From the NCBI GenBank assembly GCA_003561495.1, contig PWWM01000251.1, positions 1 through 34,823 on the forward strand: 34,823 bases of DNA, written 5' to 3'. The position numbers and the translations under genes were made by a program. Below are positions 1 through 9,231 of the stretch, one piece after another; position 1 is the first letter of the stretch, and each line of letters opens with the position of its first letter. This stretch comes from Gammaproteobacteria bacterium. GTDB lineage: Bacteria; Pseudomonadota; Gammaproteobacteria; Xanthomonadales; Wenzhouxiangellaceae. Under the pieces are notes generated by a model. It did not search any database and was not told where the DNA came from. It worked only from the letters and a program-made list of their open reading frames with translations.

Positions 1-1334
1 ACCTGTTCAGCACAACTCGAATTGCCGGCATTGCCGGCTGCGACAAAGACTGCCAGGTCCGGATAATCCCAGGCCAGAAAATCCGCATCGCGGGCCAGCG
101 CGCCGTAGGCCGTGCAGCCGGGATTGCAAGTGCCCTGGCTGAAGCAGGGAACGCCCCAGGAATTATTGTGAATCCGGGCGCCGCCGGCGTGGGCAATCGC
201 CCCGGCATGGTAAAGGCTGCCGCCGAGCTGATTGAGATACTCCAGGCCCTCGCCCATCTCCTGGGCAATCAACCTGGCCCCCGGCGCGGCGCCGTCACGA
301 TCGCCCTGTTCACCGGGCGAGGTCCCCGCCTCGCAATCGGCCGGACTCGAGGCCCGGTTACCCACGGCCGAGGCCGCCACATGCGTGCCGTGCCCGGCGT
401 TGAGAGCCGGGTTGCAGGCCGCATCACCAAGATCGGCTTCTGCAAAGGACCACTTGTAATACAGGCTGGTGGTGCGCTGATTGGGGTCCGGGCTGGCGGC
501 CGGGCAATTGGCGCCTTCATCACATTCACTGATCGGTGGATTGGCGCCGGTCGGATCGATGAACGAACAATGCCCGAAATCCACACCCGAATCCAGCACG
601 CCAATGGTCTGACCGCAACCGAAGATACCCTGGTCAAAAAGCGGCACATGTCCGCTGGTGCCACTTTGGTGCAACCAACCACCTTGTGAGTTGAGATAGA
701 CCGGCTCACGGTAGACGTCAATGGCGGCCACAGCATCCATCGCTGCCAGGCCCACGATGACCCCTGTTTGGACTTCGGCGGTCACGTTGGCCACCAGACG
801 CTCACTGCGAGGGCCGGCCTGCTCGAAAACCACGCTCAATCCAGTCAGGGCGCGTAACGCGTCACGGTACTGATCGAGAGGCTTTCCCGGCCACAAGTTG
901 ATTTTCAAAGGCATGGCGGTGTCTGAAAATTCCGCCAGGCGGATGGATTCGGTAACACTTTGCCCGATCTTCAAAGCCGGCGGCAAAGGACCGACCGCAA
1001 CCACTCCGGCCAGACGCCGAGCCTGACCGTCAAGACCCGGATCCATTCTCACCACATAGGCATGGCGCGGAAGGTAATCGAGAATTTCCGCACCCAGGTC
1101 GATCAACCCCTGGCGTTGGCTCGCATGAATGGGGCCATCGAACTTGACCAGCCGGATTCTGGATGGTTGCATTTGGGTGCGTGTTTCCACACCTGACATC
1201 CAATCAGTCGCCTGCACCGATCGCGCCTGGCAAACATCGAACGGGCCGGTTTCATGATGAACAATGCAGCGATCATCAGCTGCGGCCAATGCAGTGAGCA
1301 GCAAGAAGGCGATAAAGGCTTGGGCTTTCGGCAT
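1..1334 (-). CDS. Secreted subtilisin-like serine protease (peptidase S8), 3' end cut by the window edge
   Basis: The reading frame starts at an ATG at 1334 and stays open to the left edge, so about 444 N-terminal residues are visible. A signal peptide (MPKAQAFIAFLLLTALAAA) indicates export. Three of the four subtilase landmarks are present: the catalytic Asp in GVLDSGVD (about D248), the catalytic His in GHGTHVAA (about H315) and the oxyanion Asn in VAAGNAGN (about N435). The nucleophile motif GTSMA would lie beyond the edge. About 225 residues separate the signal peptide from the catalytic Asp, which fits an N-terminal prodomain or inhibitor domain. The catalytic domain has several Cys residues and a long Asp/Pro/Cys-rich insert between the Asp and His motifs, typical of secreted proteases of marine or soil gammaproteobacteria. 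No good Shine-Dalgarno sequence precedes the ATG. The family is secure; the substrate is unknown. Confidence 0.9.
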   Translation of the reverse strand, partial: MPKAQAFIAFLLLTALAAADDRCIVHHETGPFDVCQARSVQATDWMSGVETRTQMQPSRIRLVKFDGPIHASQRQGLIDLGAEILDYLPRHAYVVRMDPGLDGQARRLAGVVAVGPLPPALKIGQSVTESIRLAEFSDTAMPLKINLWPGKPLDQYRDALRALTGLSVVFEQAGPRSERLVANVTAEVQTGVIVGLAAMDAVAAIDVYREPVYLNSQGGWLHQSGTSGHVPLFDQGIFGCGQTIGVLDSGVDFGHCSFIDPTGANPPISECDEGANCPAASPDPNQRTTSLYYKWSFAEADLGDAACNPALNAGHGTHVAASAVGNRASSPADCEAGTSPGEQGDRDGAAPGARLIAQEMGEGLEYLNQLGGSLYHAGAIAHAGGARIHNNSWGVPCFSQGTCNPGCTAYGALARDADFLAWDYPDLAVFVAAGNAGNSSCAEQ

Positions 1335-1502
1335 CGTGCACTGTTTGATTGAAGACAGGGATGTGATTTACAGTGACGCGCCAGGCCAATCAGAACGCAA
1401 CAGCCTGATTCAAGCATTGAGCGTCAGCTGGAGTGTACCCGAAATTCATGAATGGACCATGCAGCTCGAGACTGGTCCTGGTGCCCTGACACGCCCATGG
1501 CC

Positions 1503-2288
1503 TCAGCTTCGCAAACCAATGCCGCGCTTGAGCAAGGTCAAGCAGATCACAAACAGCACCGTTCCAAAACCCAGGGTAATGGCATAGGCAATCCACAGCG
1601 GAATGTCACTGACGCCCAACAGCCCGTAGCGAAAGGCGTTCACCATGTAAACGATCGGGTTGACCAGGGCGATCTGCTGGGTGATGCCCGGCAGCAGGCT
1701 GACCGAGAAGAACACCCCGCCCAGGTAGGTCAGGGGTTGCAGGACGAAGGTGGGAATGATCGAAATGTCATCGAATTTCTGGGCGTAGATGGCGTTGATG
1801 AACCCGGCCAGGGAAAACACGATGGCGGTCAGGAACAAGATACTGATCGTGACCGCAACGTTGTACATGTGAAAGCCCGAGAAGAATGCGGCCACCAGCC
1901 ACACCAGCACACCCACCGTCAGGGCGCGAAAGACCGCGCCGGAGACATAGCCGGCCAGAATGATCCAGGGCGGCAACGGGCTGACCAACAATTCCTCGAC
2001 ATGCTTGCCGAACTTGGCGCCGAAAAACGACGAGGTGATATTGCCGTAGGCATTGGTGATCACGCTGAGCATGATCAGGCCCGGGACGATGAATTCCATG
2101 TACGGCAACCCGCCCATTTCGCCGACCCGTCGTCCGATGATGGCGCCGAAGATGACGAAATACAGACTCATGGTGATCACCGGCGGAATCAGGGTCTGGG
2201 CCCAGATCCTCAGGATTCTGGTGATCTCCTTGATCAGGATGGTCTGGTAACCAATCCAGTAACTTCTCGCCGAAACTTCAACGCTCAT
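1503..2288 (-). CDS. yadH: ABC-2 type transporter permease, YadH-like
   Basis: This 261-residue integral membrane protein has about six hydrophobic segments and the ABC-2 permease layout. A cytoplasmic N-terminus (KEITRILRIWAQTLIPPVITM) is followed by a conserved coupling region (GKHVEELLVSPLPPW) and the PLTYLGGVFFSV segment. Length and sequence match the E. coli YadH type (about 256 residues). It would form the membrane half of an exporter with the ATPase encoded immediately upstream. The ATPase stop and this start share an ATGA overlap at 2285-2288, which indicates translational coupling. The YadGH substrate is not established, so none is assigned here. The 168 bp between this gene and the protease start (1335-1502) contain no convincing gene. 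Confidence 0.93.
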   Translation of the reverse strand: MSVEVSARSYWIGYQTILIKEITRILRIWAQTLIPPVITMSLYFVIFGAIIGRRVGEMGGLPYMEFIVPGLIMLSVITNAYGNITSSFFGAKFGKHVEELLVSPLPPWIILAGYVSGAVFRALTVGVLVWLVAAFFSGFHMYNVAVTISILFLTAIVFSLAGFINAIYAQKFDDISIIPTFVLQPLTYLGGVFFSVSLLPGITQQIALVNPIVYMVNAFRYGLLGVSDIPLWIAYAITLGFGTVLFVICLTLLKRGIGLRS

Positions 2289-3211
2289 GCCGCATCCTCC
2301 TGGTCGAGATTGACCAGGCGCACGAACAACTCTTCCAGTCGATTGGCCTTGTTGCGCATGGAGCAGACTTCCATGCCGTGTTCCTCGAGCACCCGGAACA
2401 GGCGATTGAGACTGCGTGATTTGGGCATGCTCGCCTCGATCGTGGTCGGGTCGCGCAGTACCAGCTCGACACCGTCCAGTTCCGGCAGACTGGTGATCGG
2501 TTCGCGCAGATCGAGCACGAAGGTCTCGATGTCAAGCTTGCCCAGCAGGTGCTTGATTGAGGTGTTCTCGACGATCTCGCCATGATCGATGATGGCGATG
2601 TTGCGACACAGGTTCTCGGCCTCTTCCAGGTAATGAGTGGTCAGGATCACGGTGGTGCCGGCGGCGTTGATCTCGCTGATGAACTTCCACATCGAACGGC
2701 GAATCTCGATATCGACCCCGGCTGTGGGCTCATCGAGAATCAGCAATCGCGGTTGGTGGACCATGGCCCGGGCGATCAGCAGGCGTCGCTTCATGCCGCC
2801 CGAGAGCGTGCGCGCCATGCGAAAGGCCGGTTCCCACAGGCTGAGTTTTTTGAGGTAATACTCTGCGCGTTCCTTGGCCACTCCACGCGGCACGCCGTAG
2901 TAGCCGGCCTGGTTGACAACGATATCGAAGGGTTTTTCAAACTGATTGAAATTGACTTCCTGCGGAACCAGGCCGATCTCGGCCATGGCCCGCGAGCGCT
3001 GCTTTTGCACACTGATGTCAAACACCTTCGTTTCACCCGCACTGGCATTGACCAATGAGCTGACGATCCCGATCAGGGTGGACTTTCCGGCCCCGTTGGG
3101 ACCGAGCAGGGCGAAGAAATCGCCCTCTTCAACGCTCAGGTCGATACCCTTCAGCGCCACCACGCCATTGCGATAGGTTTTTTTCAGTTGATTGACTTCC
3201 AGGGCTTTCAT
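2285..3211 (-). CDS. yadG: ABC transporter ATP-binding protein, YadG-like
   Basis: This cytoplasmic ATPase of an ABC-2 exporter has 308 residues, the same length as E. coli YadG. Walker A is GPNGAGKST (residues 37-45), the signature is LSGGM (136-140), and Walker B is LLILDEP with the catalytic Glu at 161. An H-loop lies in TTHYLEEAE. The roughly 80-residue C-terminal tail is the extension typical of drug- or polysaccharide-type ABC-2 ATPases. The start was placed at MKALEVNQ (3211) because the domain begins there. The frame stays open far upstream, but that part is antisense to the divergent hydrolase gene and has no domain. The gene precedes yadH with a 4-bp overlap, so the two form one exporter operon divergent from the 3299 operon. 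Confidence 0.93.
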   Translation of the reverse strand: MKALEVNQLKKTYRNGVVALKGIDLSVEEGDFFALLGPNGAGKSTLIGIVSSLVNASAGETKVFDISVQKQRSRAMAEIGLVPQEVNFNQFEKPFDIVVNQAGYYGVPRGVAKERAEYYLKKLSLWEPAFRMARTLSGGMKRRLLIARAMVHQPRLLILDEPTAGVDIEIRRSMWKFISEINAAGTTVILTTHYLEEAENLCRNIAIIDHGEIVENTSIKHLLGKLDIETFVLDLREPITSLPELDGVELVLRDPTTIEASMPKSRSLNRLFRVLEEHGMEVCSMRNKANRLEELFVRLVNLDQEDAA

Positions 3212-3298
3212 GACCGATGGCACATTTTGTTGTAAGGTTTCGCGGGCACAATAAGACATCGATTGTAAAGCCACTGTCTTGACTTGGGACCGTTGTCC

Positions 3299-4755
3299 AT
3301 GGGATTCAAATATTTCTTGCCGTTTGGAATCGTTCTGGGCCTGTTGGCTTTGCAGCCGGCGGGTGCTGCCGATCGTTGGGCGGCGCTGGAGGCCTGCGAG
3401 TTGTCTGCCGCCGGCGGCCGCTTGAGCGTGCAGGCCCGTTGCGGCACCTTCGAAGTCCCGGAAAACCCGGCCCATCCCGAGGGGCGACAAATTGAACTGG
3501 CCTATGCCGTCCTGCCCGCGCGCAGCCGAGCCGAACCTGATCCGGTGTTTTTTCTGGCCGGCGGACCGGGTCAGTCGGCGCGCGAAGCGGCCGCACTGAT
3601 GCGCCATGCCCTGCGCGAGGTCAATCGGGATCGCGACCTGATCTTTCTCGACCAACGCGGCGCCGGCGCCTCCAATCCCCTGGACTGCGACTTCGAGCAG
3701 GTCAGCGACTGGTTGGAAATGGACTTCGAGGCCATCAACGAGGTCCTGCGCGAGTGCCATGACCAGCAATGGGATGCCGATGTGCGCTTCTACACCACCA
3801 CCGACGCGGCGCGCGACCTGGATGACTTGCGCGCCCGTTACGGTTTCGATCGGATCAACCTGATCGGCGGCTCTTACGGCACCCGCCTGGCCCAGGTCTA
3901 CCTGCGCAACTACCCCGACCAGGTCCGCAGCGTAGTGCTGGACGGAGTCGTTCCGACCCGCCTGCGGCTGGGCTCGGAGCATGCCCTGATGCTGGATGAA
4001 TCCCTGGACCAACTGTTCGATGCCTGCCTGGATGACGAGGCCTGCCGCCGGGCTTTTCCCGGGTTGCACACGGCATTCGAGCGCCTGGTCGATCACTACC
4101 GCGACAATACGCAGCCCATCGTCATCGTTGAACCGCGCAGCGGCGACAAGCTGGAGCTGGATTTCGACCTCGATCTGCTCGCCTCGGGCTTGCGCTTTCT
4201 GGCCTACAGCCCGCAGACCCAGATGATGATTCCCAAGTTGATCCACGAGGCCGCCACCACCGGCGATCCCTCGCGGCTGGCCAGCCAGGCGCTGATCGTG
4301 ACCGAACAGGTCGATCAGTCCATCTCGGTCGGGCTCAACTTTGCGGTCGGTTGCGCCGAGGACTGGCCAAGCTGGCCGCGTGATCTGGACGCTGAACACA
4401 CCCTGATGGGCAATACCATGCTCGAGTTCTATGACCATGTCTGCGCCTGGTGGCCGGCCGGCGAGGCGCCGGAGGATTTTCACCAGCCCTTCGATCCGGG
4501 CGCGCCGGTACTGATCCTGTCGGGGGAGAACGACCCGGTCACGCCCGCTCACTATGGTGACGAGGCAGCCGAGCAATACGCCAACAGCCTGCACCTGGTC
4601 GGCCGCGGCCTGGGTCACATCACCTTGGGTCAACCCTGCTTCAACCGCATCGTCAGCCAATTCATCACCCGCGCCGGGTTCGACGACCTGGATACCGAAT
4701 GCCTGGACCAGCTGGACCGGGGACCGTTCTTTCTCAACCTGCTCGGACCTGCGCC

Positions 4756-4759
<4 letters not shown>
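3299..4759 (+). CDS. Secreted alpha/beta hydrolase (proline iminopeptidase/TAP-like)
   Basis: The 486-residue product begins with a signal peptide (MGFKYFLPFGIVLGLLALQPAGAA), so it acts in the periplasm or outside the cell. The fold is that of TAP/prolyl-aminopeptidase-like hydrolases. It has an oxyanion HGGP-type stretch (FFLAGGPGQS), a DQRG motif, the nucleophile elbow GGSYG, the acid residue in LSGENDPVTP, and a His in GRGLGHITLG. The C-terminal TAP-like domain is present. The ATG at 3299 was preferred over an in-frame TTG at 3284 because it places the signal peptide at the very N-terminus. The gene ends in an ATGA overlap with the next ATPase gene, so hydrolase and exporter are translationally coupled. 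A peptide or ester substrate is likely; the exact specificity cannot be read. Confidence 0.9.
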
Positions 4760-5492
<733 letters not shown>

Positions 5493-5496
<4 letters not shown>

Positions 5497-6662
5497 TCGG
5501 GGTATTCATCAAGGAACTGCTGGACAACTTTCGCGACCGGCGCGTCATTCTCAACACCCTGGTCTTCACGCCGATCTTCGGGCCGGTGATCTTCGTGGTG
5601 TTGATGGCCTTCATGACCCAGCAGGCCACCGAACGCATGGAAGCGCCACTGGAGTTGCCGGTGGTCGGCGCCGAACACGCGCCCAACCTGATCGGATTCC
5701 TGGAGCGTCAGGGTGTCATCATCACCGGCCCGCCCGAGGATCCCGAGCGCGCCATTCGCACCGAGGAAGAGGAAATCATTCTCAGGATTGGTCCGGATTA
5801 TGGTCAGGCCTGGAACGAGGGACGCCCGGCCCCGGTGGAGCTGATTGTCGATCAGTCCCTGCGCTACACCGGCGCGACCGTGTCCAGGGTGCGCGGTTAC
5901 CTTAACGGCTATTCCGGGGAGATTTCTCAGTTGCGCCTGATGATGCGCGGCGTGCACCCGGAATTGACCCGTCCCATCCAGATCAAGGTCACCGACCTGT
6001 CGACTCCTGAATCGCGCGGCGGCATGATCCTGGCCTTTCTGCCCTACTTCATCCTGATCACGGTGTTCATGGGCTCGATGCACATGGCCACCGACACTAC
6101 CGCCGGCGAGCGGGAACGCAAGTCGCTGGAACCGCTATTGATCAACCCACTGCCGCGCTGGCAGGTGATGGCCGGCAAGCTGGCCGCGACCACCGCCTTT
6201 GCCCTGATGACCTTGGCACTGGGGCTGATTGCCTTTGTCATCGCCATGGGCTACATGCCGGTCGAAGACATGGACATGGCCCTGAATCTGGATCTGGGGG
6301 TGGCCGCCTGGGCCTTTGTGCTGGTCGCCCCGGCCGCGCTGCTGGCCGCGGCACTGCTGACCATCCTGGCCTCGTTCGCCAAGAGCTACCGCGAGGCGCA
6401 AAGCTACATGAGCATGGTCGTGCTCATCCCCATGATCCCCAGCCTGTGGATGCTGATTGACCCGGCCCGTACCGAAACCTGGATGACGCTGGTGCCCTTG
6501 CTCAATCAGAACGTGCTGATCCTGGAGCTGGTGCGCGGCGAACCGGTCAATCTGGCCTGGGTCGGCCTGTGCCTGGCCTCGACCAGCCTGGCCGCGCTGG
6601 TGCTGGCCTTCATTGCGGGCACCCTGTACAACCGCCCGAAGCTGATCTTTACATCCGGTTGA
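5493..6662 (+). CDS. ABC-2 type permease, NatB-like
   Basis: This 389-residue membrane protein has one N-terminal transmembrane segment (about residues 18-42) after a cytoplasmic KELLDNFRDRR start. A large extracytoplasmic domain of about 125 residues follows, then a cluster of five to six transmembrane helices from about residue 178 on. This is the NatB/COG1668 architecture. The cytoplasmic coupling motif GERERKSLEPLLINPLPR is clearly visible. It is the last gene of the hydrolase-ATPase-permease operon and ends 19 bp before the stop of the convergent secreted-protein gene. No strong terminator hairpin was seen in that short gap. Confidence 0.92.
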
Positions 6663-6681
6663 ACCAAGCCGGGACTCTGAC

Positions 6682-8058
6682 CTATTCCGCCGTCTCGATT
6701 CGTCGCCGGATACGAGGCTGCTCCAGGGCCCGGTAATTGGACAAGACATTAACGCCGCTGCCATCGGTCACGGTACCGTTGGTGAATTGCTGGATAGCGA
6801 AACTGATGACCGGTTCGCCCACATAAACCGTGCCATCCGGGGCCGTGAGAAACACCGCATCATCGTCGTGCTCACCGAAGCTGAGCCTGGCGACCCCTTC
6901 AACAAAGAAACTCGGATGTCCCAGCGCGTGGCTGGATGCCGGCATGGCCGGGTGGCCGAGAATGGGTGATTCGATCGCCATGCCGATCTCGGATGGATGG
7001 GCGTTGAGTGGCATGCTGTAATGGATATTCCCGGGCGCGACCGGAAACTCGGGACCTTTCACGCAAGTCACTCCGGGCGGAAGCGTCACACAAACGCCGG
7101 AGCCTTCTCTCAAATCGCCACTGCGTGAACGCACTTTCAAGGTAGGTTCCACATCAATCAACAACTCGGCGCCATTGTCCTGGTAGCGCGCCAGTGGCCG
7201 GTGCAGCATCCATTCGGTCTTGGCGCCCAGGTTGGGCTCAATGGAAAAATCCACCCGATGGGCGGTCGCCATCAAGGCGGCGGCCACCGCCTCCAAAGGA
7301 TGCGACCATTCGTCGATTCGGCAACCGCTGCTCATACAAAGCAGACTGCGCGTTCCGCCATGCTCGGCGCCCGGGTCATTGGCATTGGCCAGGTCGGGCG
7401 TCGCGTCGGTCGGCGCAGTGTGCTGGGCAATCCCACTGAACCCGCTCAAGGCCGTTGCGGCAATCGAGTTCATGGTGCCGCCAAACACGTTGATGATGGA
7501 CACTGTCGCACTGAGATGGCCTGAAGGCGAGTCCAGAAAGGCGTTCGGATCCATCGCCCAATCCCCGATCTCGAACTCGTCGGCCAGCTCCGGGCAACCC
7601 AACCAGCGACCGTCACTGGTCACCGGTGATTCACTCTCCGCCCGGGCCATTTCAATGATCTCGATCGAACCATGCCGACTGCCCAGGGGATAAATTGGGA
7701 AATGTTCATCCAACGGCAATGAACACGATGTGTCCGAAATGGTCAGCAACGGCTCGTCGGCGTCATCGCCAAGCATGGAGCTGCTGATGAGTCCGGCCGT
7801 CCAGACCCCACCGGCGTCAAGGTACAGGTTTCGGTTCAGCAGCAGCGTTCCATCGGAGTCCAGCACGCGAAACTTGGCGGCGCTCGGCTCATCCCCATCA
7901 TTGCGAACCGTCAAGACACTCCCATTGCCCGCACTGGTTGTCCAGTACGGAACGATCAATGCGCTGCCAAGGCCGGCATCGGCACGATGCACCTGCGCGC
8001 CCAGGCTTGCACTGGCCATGGCCAAGCCAATCACTACCAACAGGCGAGTTGCATGCAT
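6682..8058 (-). CDS. Secreted protein of unknown function, six cysteines
   Basis: The product has a clear signal peptide (MHATRLLVVIGLAMASASLGAQ) followed by about 435 mature residues with no transmembrane segment. It opens with VHRADAGLGSALIVPYWTT, which resembles the 'GxGxxLIxPYxT' opening of uncharacterised secreted proteins I know from marine gammaproteobacteria. The similarity is from memory and was not searched. Six Cys residues fall in short clusters (LLCMSSGC, GVCVTLPPGVTC), so disulfides are likely. Much of it appears to be beta-rich with Gly/Asp turns. The start at 8058 was chosen because AGGAG lies 7 nt upstream. The in-frame ATG at 8064 is only 1 nt from that AGGAG and is the alternative. 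The gene has a possible promoter at 8104-8132. Confidence 0.8.
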   Translation of the reverse strand: MHATRLLVVIGLAMASASLGAQVHRADAGLGSALIVPYWTTSAGNGSVLTVRNDGDEPSAAKFRVLDSDGTLLLNRNLYLDAGGVWTAGLISSSMLGDDADEPLLTISDTSCSLPLDEHFPIYPLGSRHGSIEIIEMARAESESPVTSDGRWLGCPELADEFEIGDWAMDPNAFLDSPSGHLSATVSIINVFGGTMNSIAATALSGFSGIAQHTAPTDATPDLANANDPGAEHGGTRSLLCMSSGCRIDEWSHPLEAVAAALMATAHRVDFSIEPNLGAKTEWMLHRPLARYQDNGAELLIDVEPTLKVRSRSGDLREGSGVCVTLPPGVTCVKGPEFPVAPGNIHYSMPLNAHPSEIGMAIESPILGHPAMPASSHALGHPSFFVEGVARLSFGEHDDDAVFLTAPDGTVYVGEPVISFAIQQFTNGTVTDGSGVNVLSNYRALEQPRIRRRIETAE

Positions 8059-8103
8059 CTTCATTCTCCTGATTTTTTGTAGCATGAGCCCCCTAAGCGG
8101 CTG

Positions 8104-8132
8104 AATGTTGACAGAATATGAAAAGGTGTCAA
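8104..8132 (-). promoter_or_regulatory. Possible sigma-70 promoter of the secreted-protein gene
   Basis: On the minus strand a perfect -35 hexamer TTGACA (8127-8132) is followed after 17 nt by a weak -10, AACATT (8104-8109). It lies about 45 nt upstream of the chosen start. A second TTGACA on the plus strand (8108-8113) faces it, so the two form an inverted repeat that could also be an operator. The weak -10 keeps confidence low. Confidence 0.4.
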
Positions 8133-8370
8133 GTGCAGGTTGTCCCCTTGTAAGGAGATTGACGGCGCATGGGCACCCTTCTCTCAGCCGCTGTTGATTT
8201 GCCTTCTCACTACCCGCTTCACCTCGGCAATGCCATACTCTGTCCACTTACCATGTTCTTGAGCACAGATGGTCAACAATTCAATTTTCGACATTAACGC
8301 GACGTGTGGTAGACGAGGCGCGGTCCGGGATGTGACTCGCCAGCGAAGCGGCGTCGAATGCTTCAATCTC
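8133..8370. other. Divergent intergenic region with no gene seen
   Basis: This stretch lies between two divergent genes, the secreted-protein gene and the DUF1295 gene; the full gap is 8059-8405. A 60-codon minus-strand frame (8184-8366) has no recognisable domain and no convincing ribosome binding site, so it is not called a gene. Apart from the promoter candidate at its left and the REP-like hairpin at its right, I see nothing definite in it. Confidence 0.5.
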
Positions 8371-8400
8371 GACCGTCGGCCACGTAGGGCCGACCTACGC
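8371..8400 (-). repeat. REP-like hairpin element, copy 1
   Basis: Read on the minus strand, this 30-bp unit contains a 7-bp stem GTCGGCC/GGCCGAC closing the loop CTACGT (stem-loop at 8375-8394). It matches the two copies near 23.8-24.0 kb at 24 of 30 positions against copy 2. The two central stem pairs are changed on both sides (GG/CC to CC/GG), so the hairpin is conserved although the sequence is not. It ends 5 nt before the DUF1295 start codon. Confidence 0.75.
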
Positions 8401-8405
8401 CTTGC

Positions 8406-9179
8406 ATGATCCTCATCATTTCCTTAATCGCCGCTTTGGGCGCCATGCTGGTGCTGTGGGCCTGGCAACTGAAATCCGGTCGGGCCGACTGGGTGGATGT
8501 GGCCTGGGCGTGCTCGATCGGGTTGTTGGCAGTGTGCTATGCCATTGTTGGCGAAGGCAGCGTTGAAAAGCGCATCCTGGTGGTGCTGGTGGCCGGGACC
8601 TGGTCGTTCCGGCTGGTCAGGCATCTTGCAGTGCGGCTGGCCGGTCATGACCAGGAAGACGGTCGCTACCAGGCCATACGCGAACATTTCGGTCCACGCC
8701 AGCACGCGTTTTTACTGGTGTTCTTCCTGGCACAAGGGCTGCTGGCCTGGCTGTTTGCAATGCCGGCCTGGGTGGTGGCCAATGATCCATCGTCGACCTT
8801 GAATGGCTGGGTCATCGCCGGGGTACTGGTCTGGTTTGTCAGCCTGGCCGGTGAGAACATCGCCGATCGGCAACTGGCCGCCTTTCGGGCTGATCCGGCC
8901 AATCGCGGCAAGGTTTGCAAGGTTGGCCTGTGGCGATATTCGCGCCACCCCAATTATTTCTTCGAATGGCTGCACTGGTTCAGCTACCCGCTGATTGCCT
9001 TCGGCGCCCCGAACCAGTGGATGACCTGGCTAGGTCCGTTACTGATGCTGCTGTTTCTCTATCGCCTGACCGGCATTCCGTACACTGAGAAACAGGCATT
9101 GAAGTCACGGGGCGAGGCTTATCGCCGCTACCAGGAAGAGACTTCAGCCTTCATTCCCTGGCCACCCCGGCGCCCCTGA
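8406..9179 (+). CDS. DUF1295 family membrane protein (steroid 5-alpha-reductase-like fold)
   Basis: This 257-residue polytopic membrane protein has about six or seven hydrophobic helices. Its C-terminal half has the DUF1295/ICMT-like signature: GLWRYSRHPNYFFEW and then GIPYTEKQ and RGEAYRRYQEET near the end. The family is related to NAD(P)H-dependent steroid 5-alpha reductases and isoprenylcysteine methyltransferases. The bacterial members of this subgroup are mostly uncharacterised, so no reaction is assigned. The ATG at 8406 has no visible Shine-Dalgarno sequence. It sits 5 nt after a REP-like hairpin, so translation may be weak or the start may be the in-frame ATG 13 codons on. It is followed by glmS after 52 bp. 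Confidence 0.87.
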   Translation: MILIISLIAALGAMLVLWAWQLKSGRADWVDVAWACSIGLLAVCYAIVGEGSVEKRILVVLVAGTWSFRLVRHLAVRLAGHDQEDGRYQAIREHFGPRQHAFLLVFFLAQGLLAWLFAMPAWVVANDPSSTLNGWVIAGVLVWFVSLAGENIADRQLAAFRADPANRGKVCKVGLWRYSRHPNYFFEWLHWFSYPLIAFGAPNQWMTWLGPLLMLLFLYRLTGIPYTEKQALKSRGEAYRRYQEETSAFIPWPPRRP

Positions 9180-9231
9180 AGTACGGCGGCGCGCTATCCT
9201 ATAGCATTCCTGAACAGGGTGGCTTAAGACC

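Noticed and set aside
1452-2585. Plus-strand frame of 377 residues across yadH and yadG
   Set aside because: It is antisense to two clear ABC transporter genes and is a Gln/Asp/His-rich composition without a domain, typical of shadow frames in GC-rich DNA.
3212-4660. Minus-strand frame extending the YadG gene to 791 residues
   Set aside because: The part upstream of MKALEVNQ is antisense to the alpha/beta hydrolase gene and has no domain. The ATPase fold and the family length (308) begin at 3211.
8184-8366. Small minus-strand frame of 60 residues
   Set aside because: No ribosome binding site, no recognisable domain and no related copy in the window, so it could not be told from chance.
9180-9231. 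glmS ribozyme or riboswitch ahead of glmS
   Set aside because: The 52-bp leader is too short and shows no ribozyme-like core. The glmS ribozyme is mainly found in Gram-positive bacteria.
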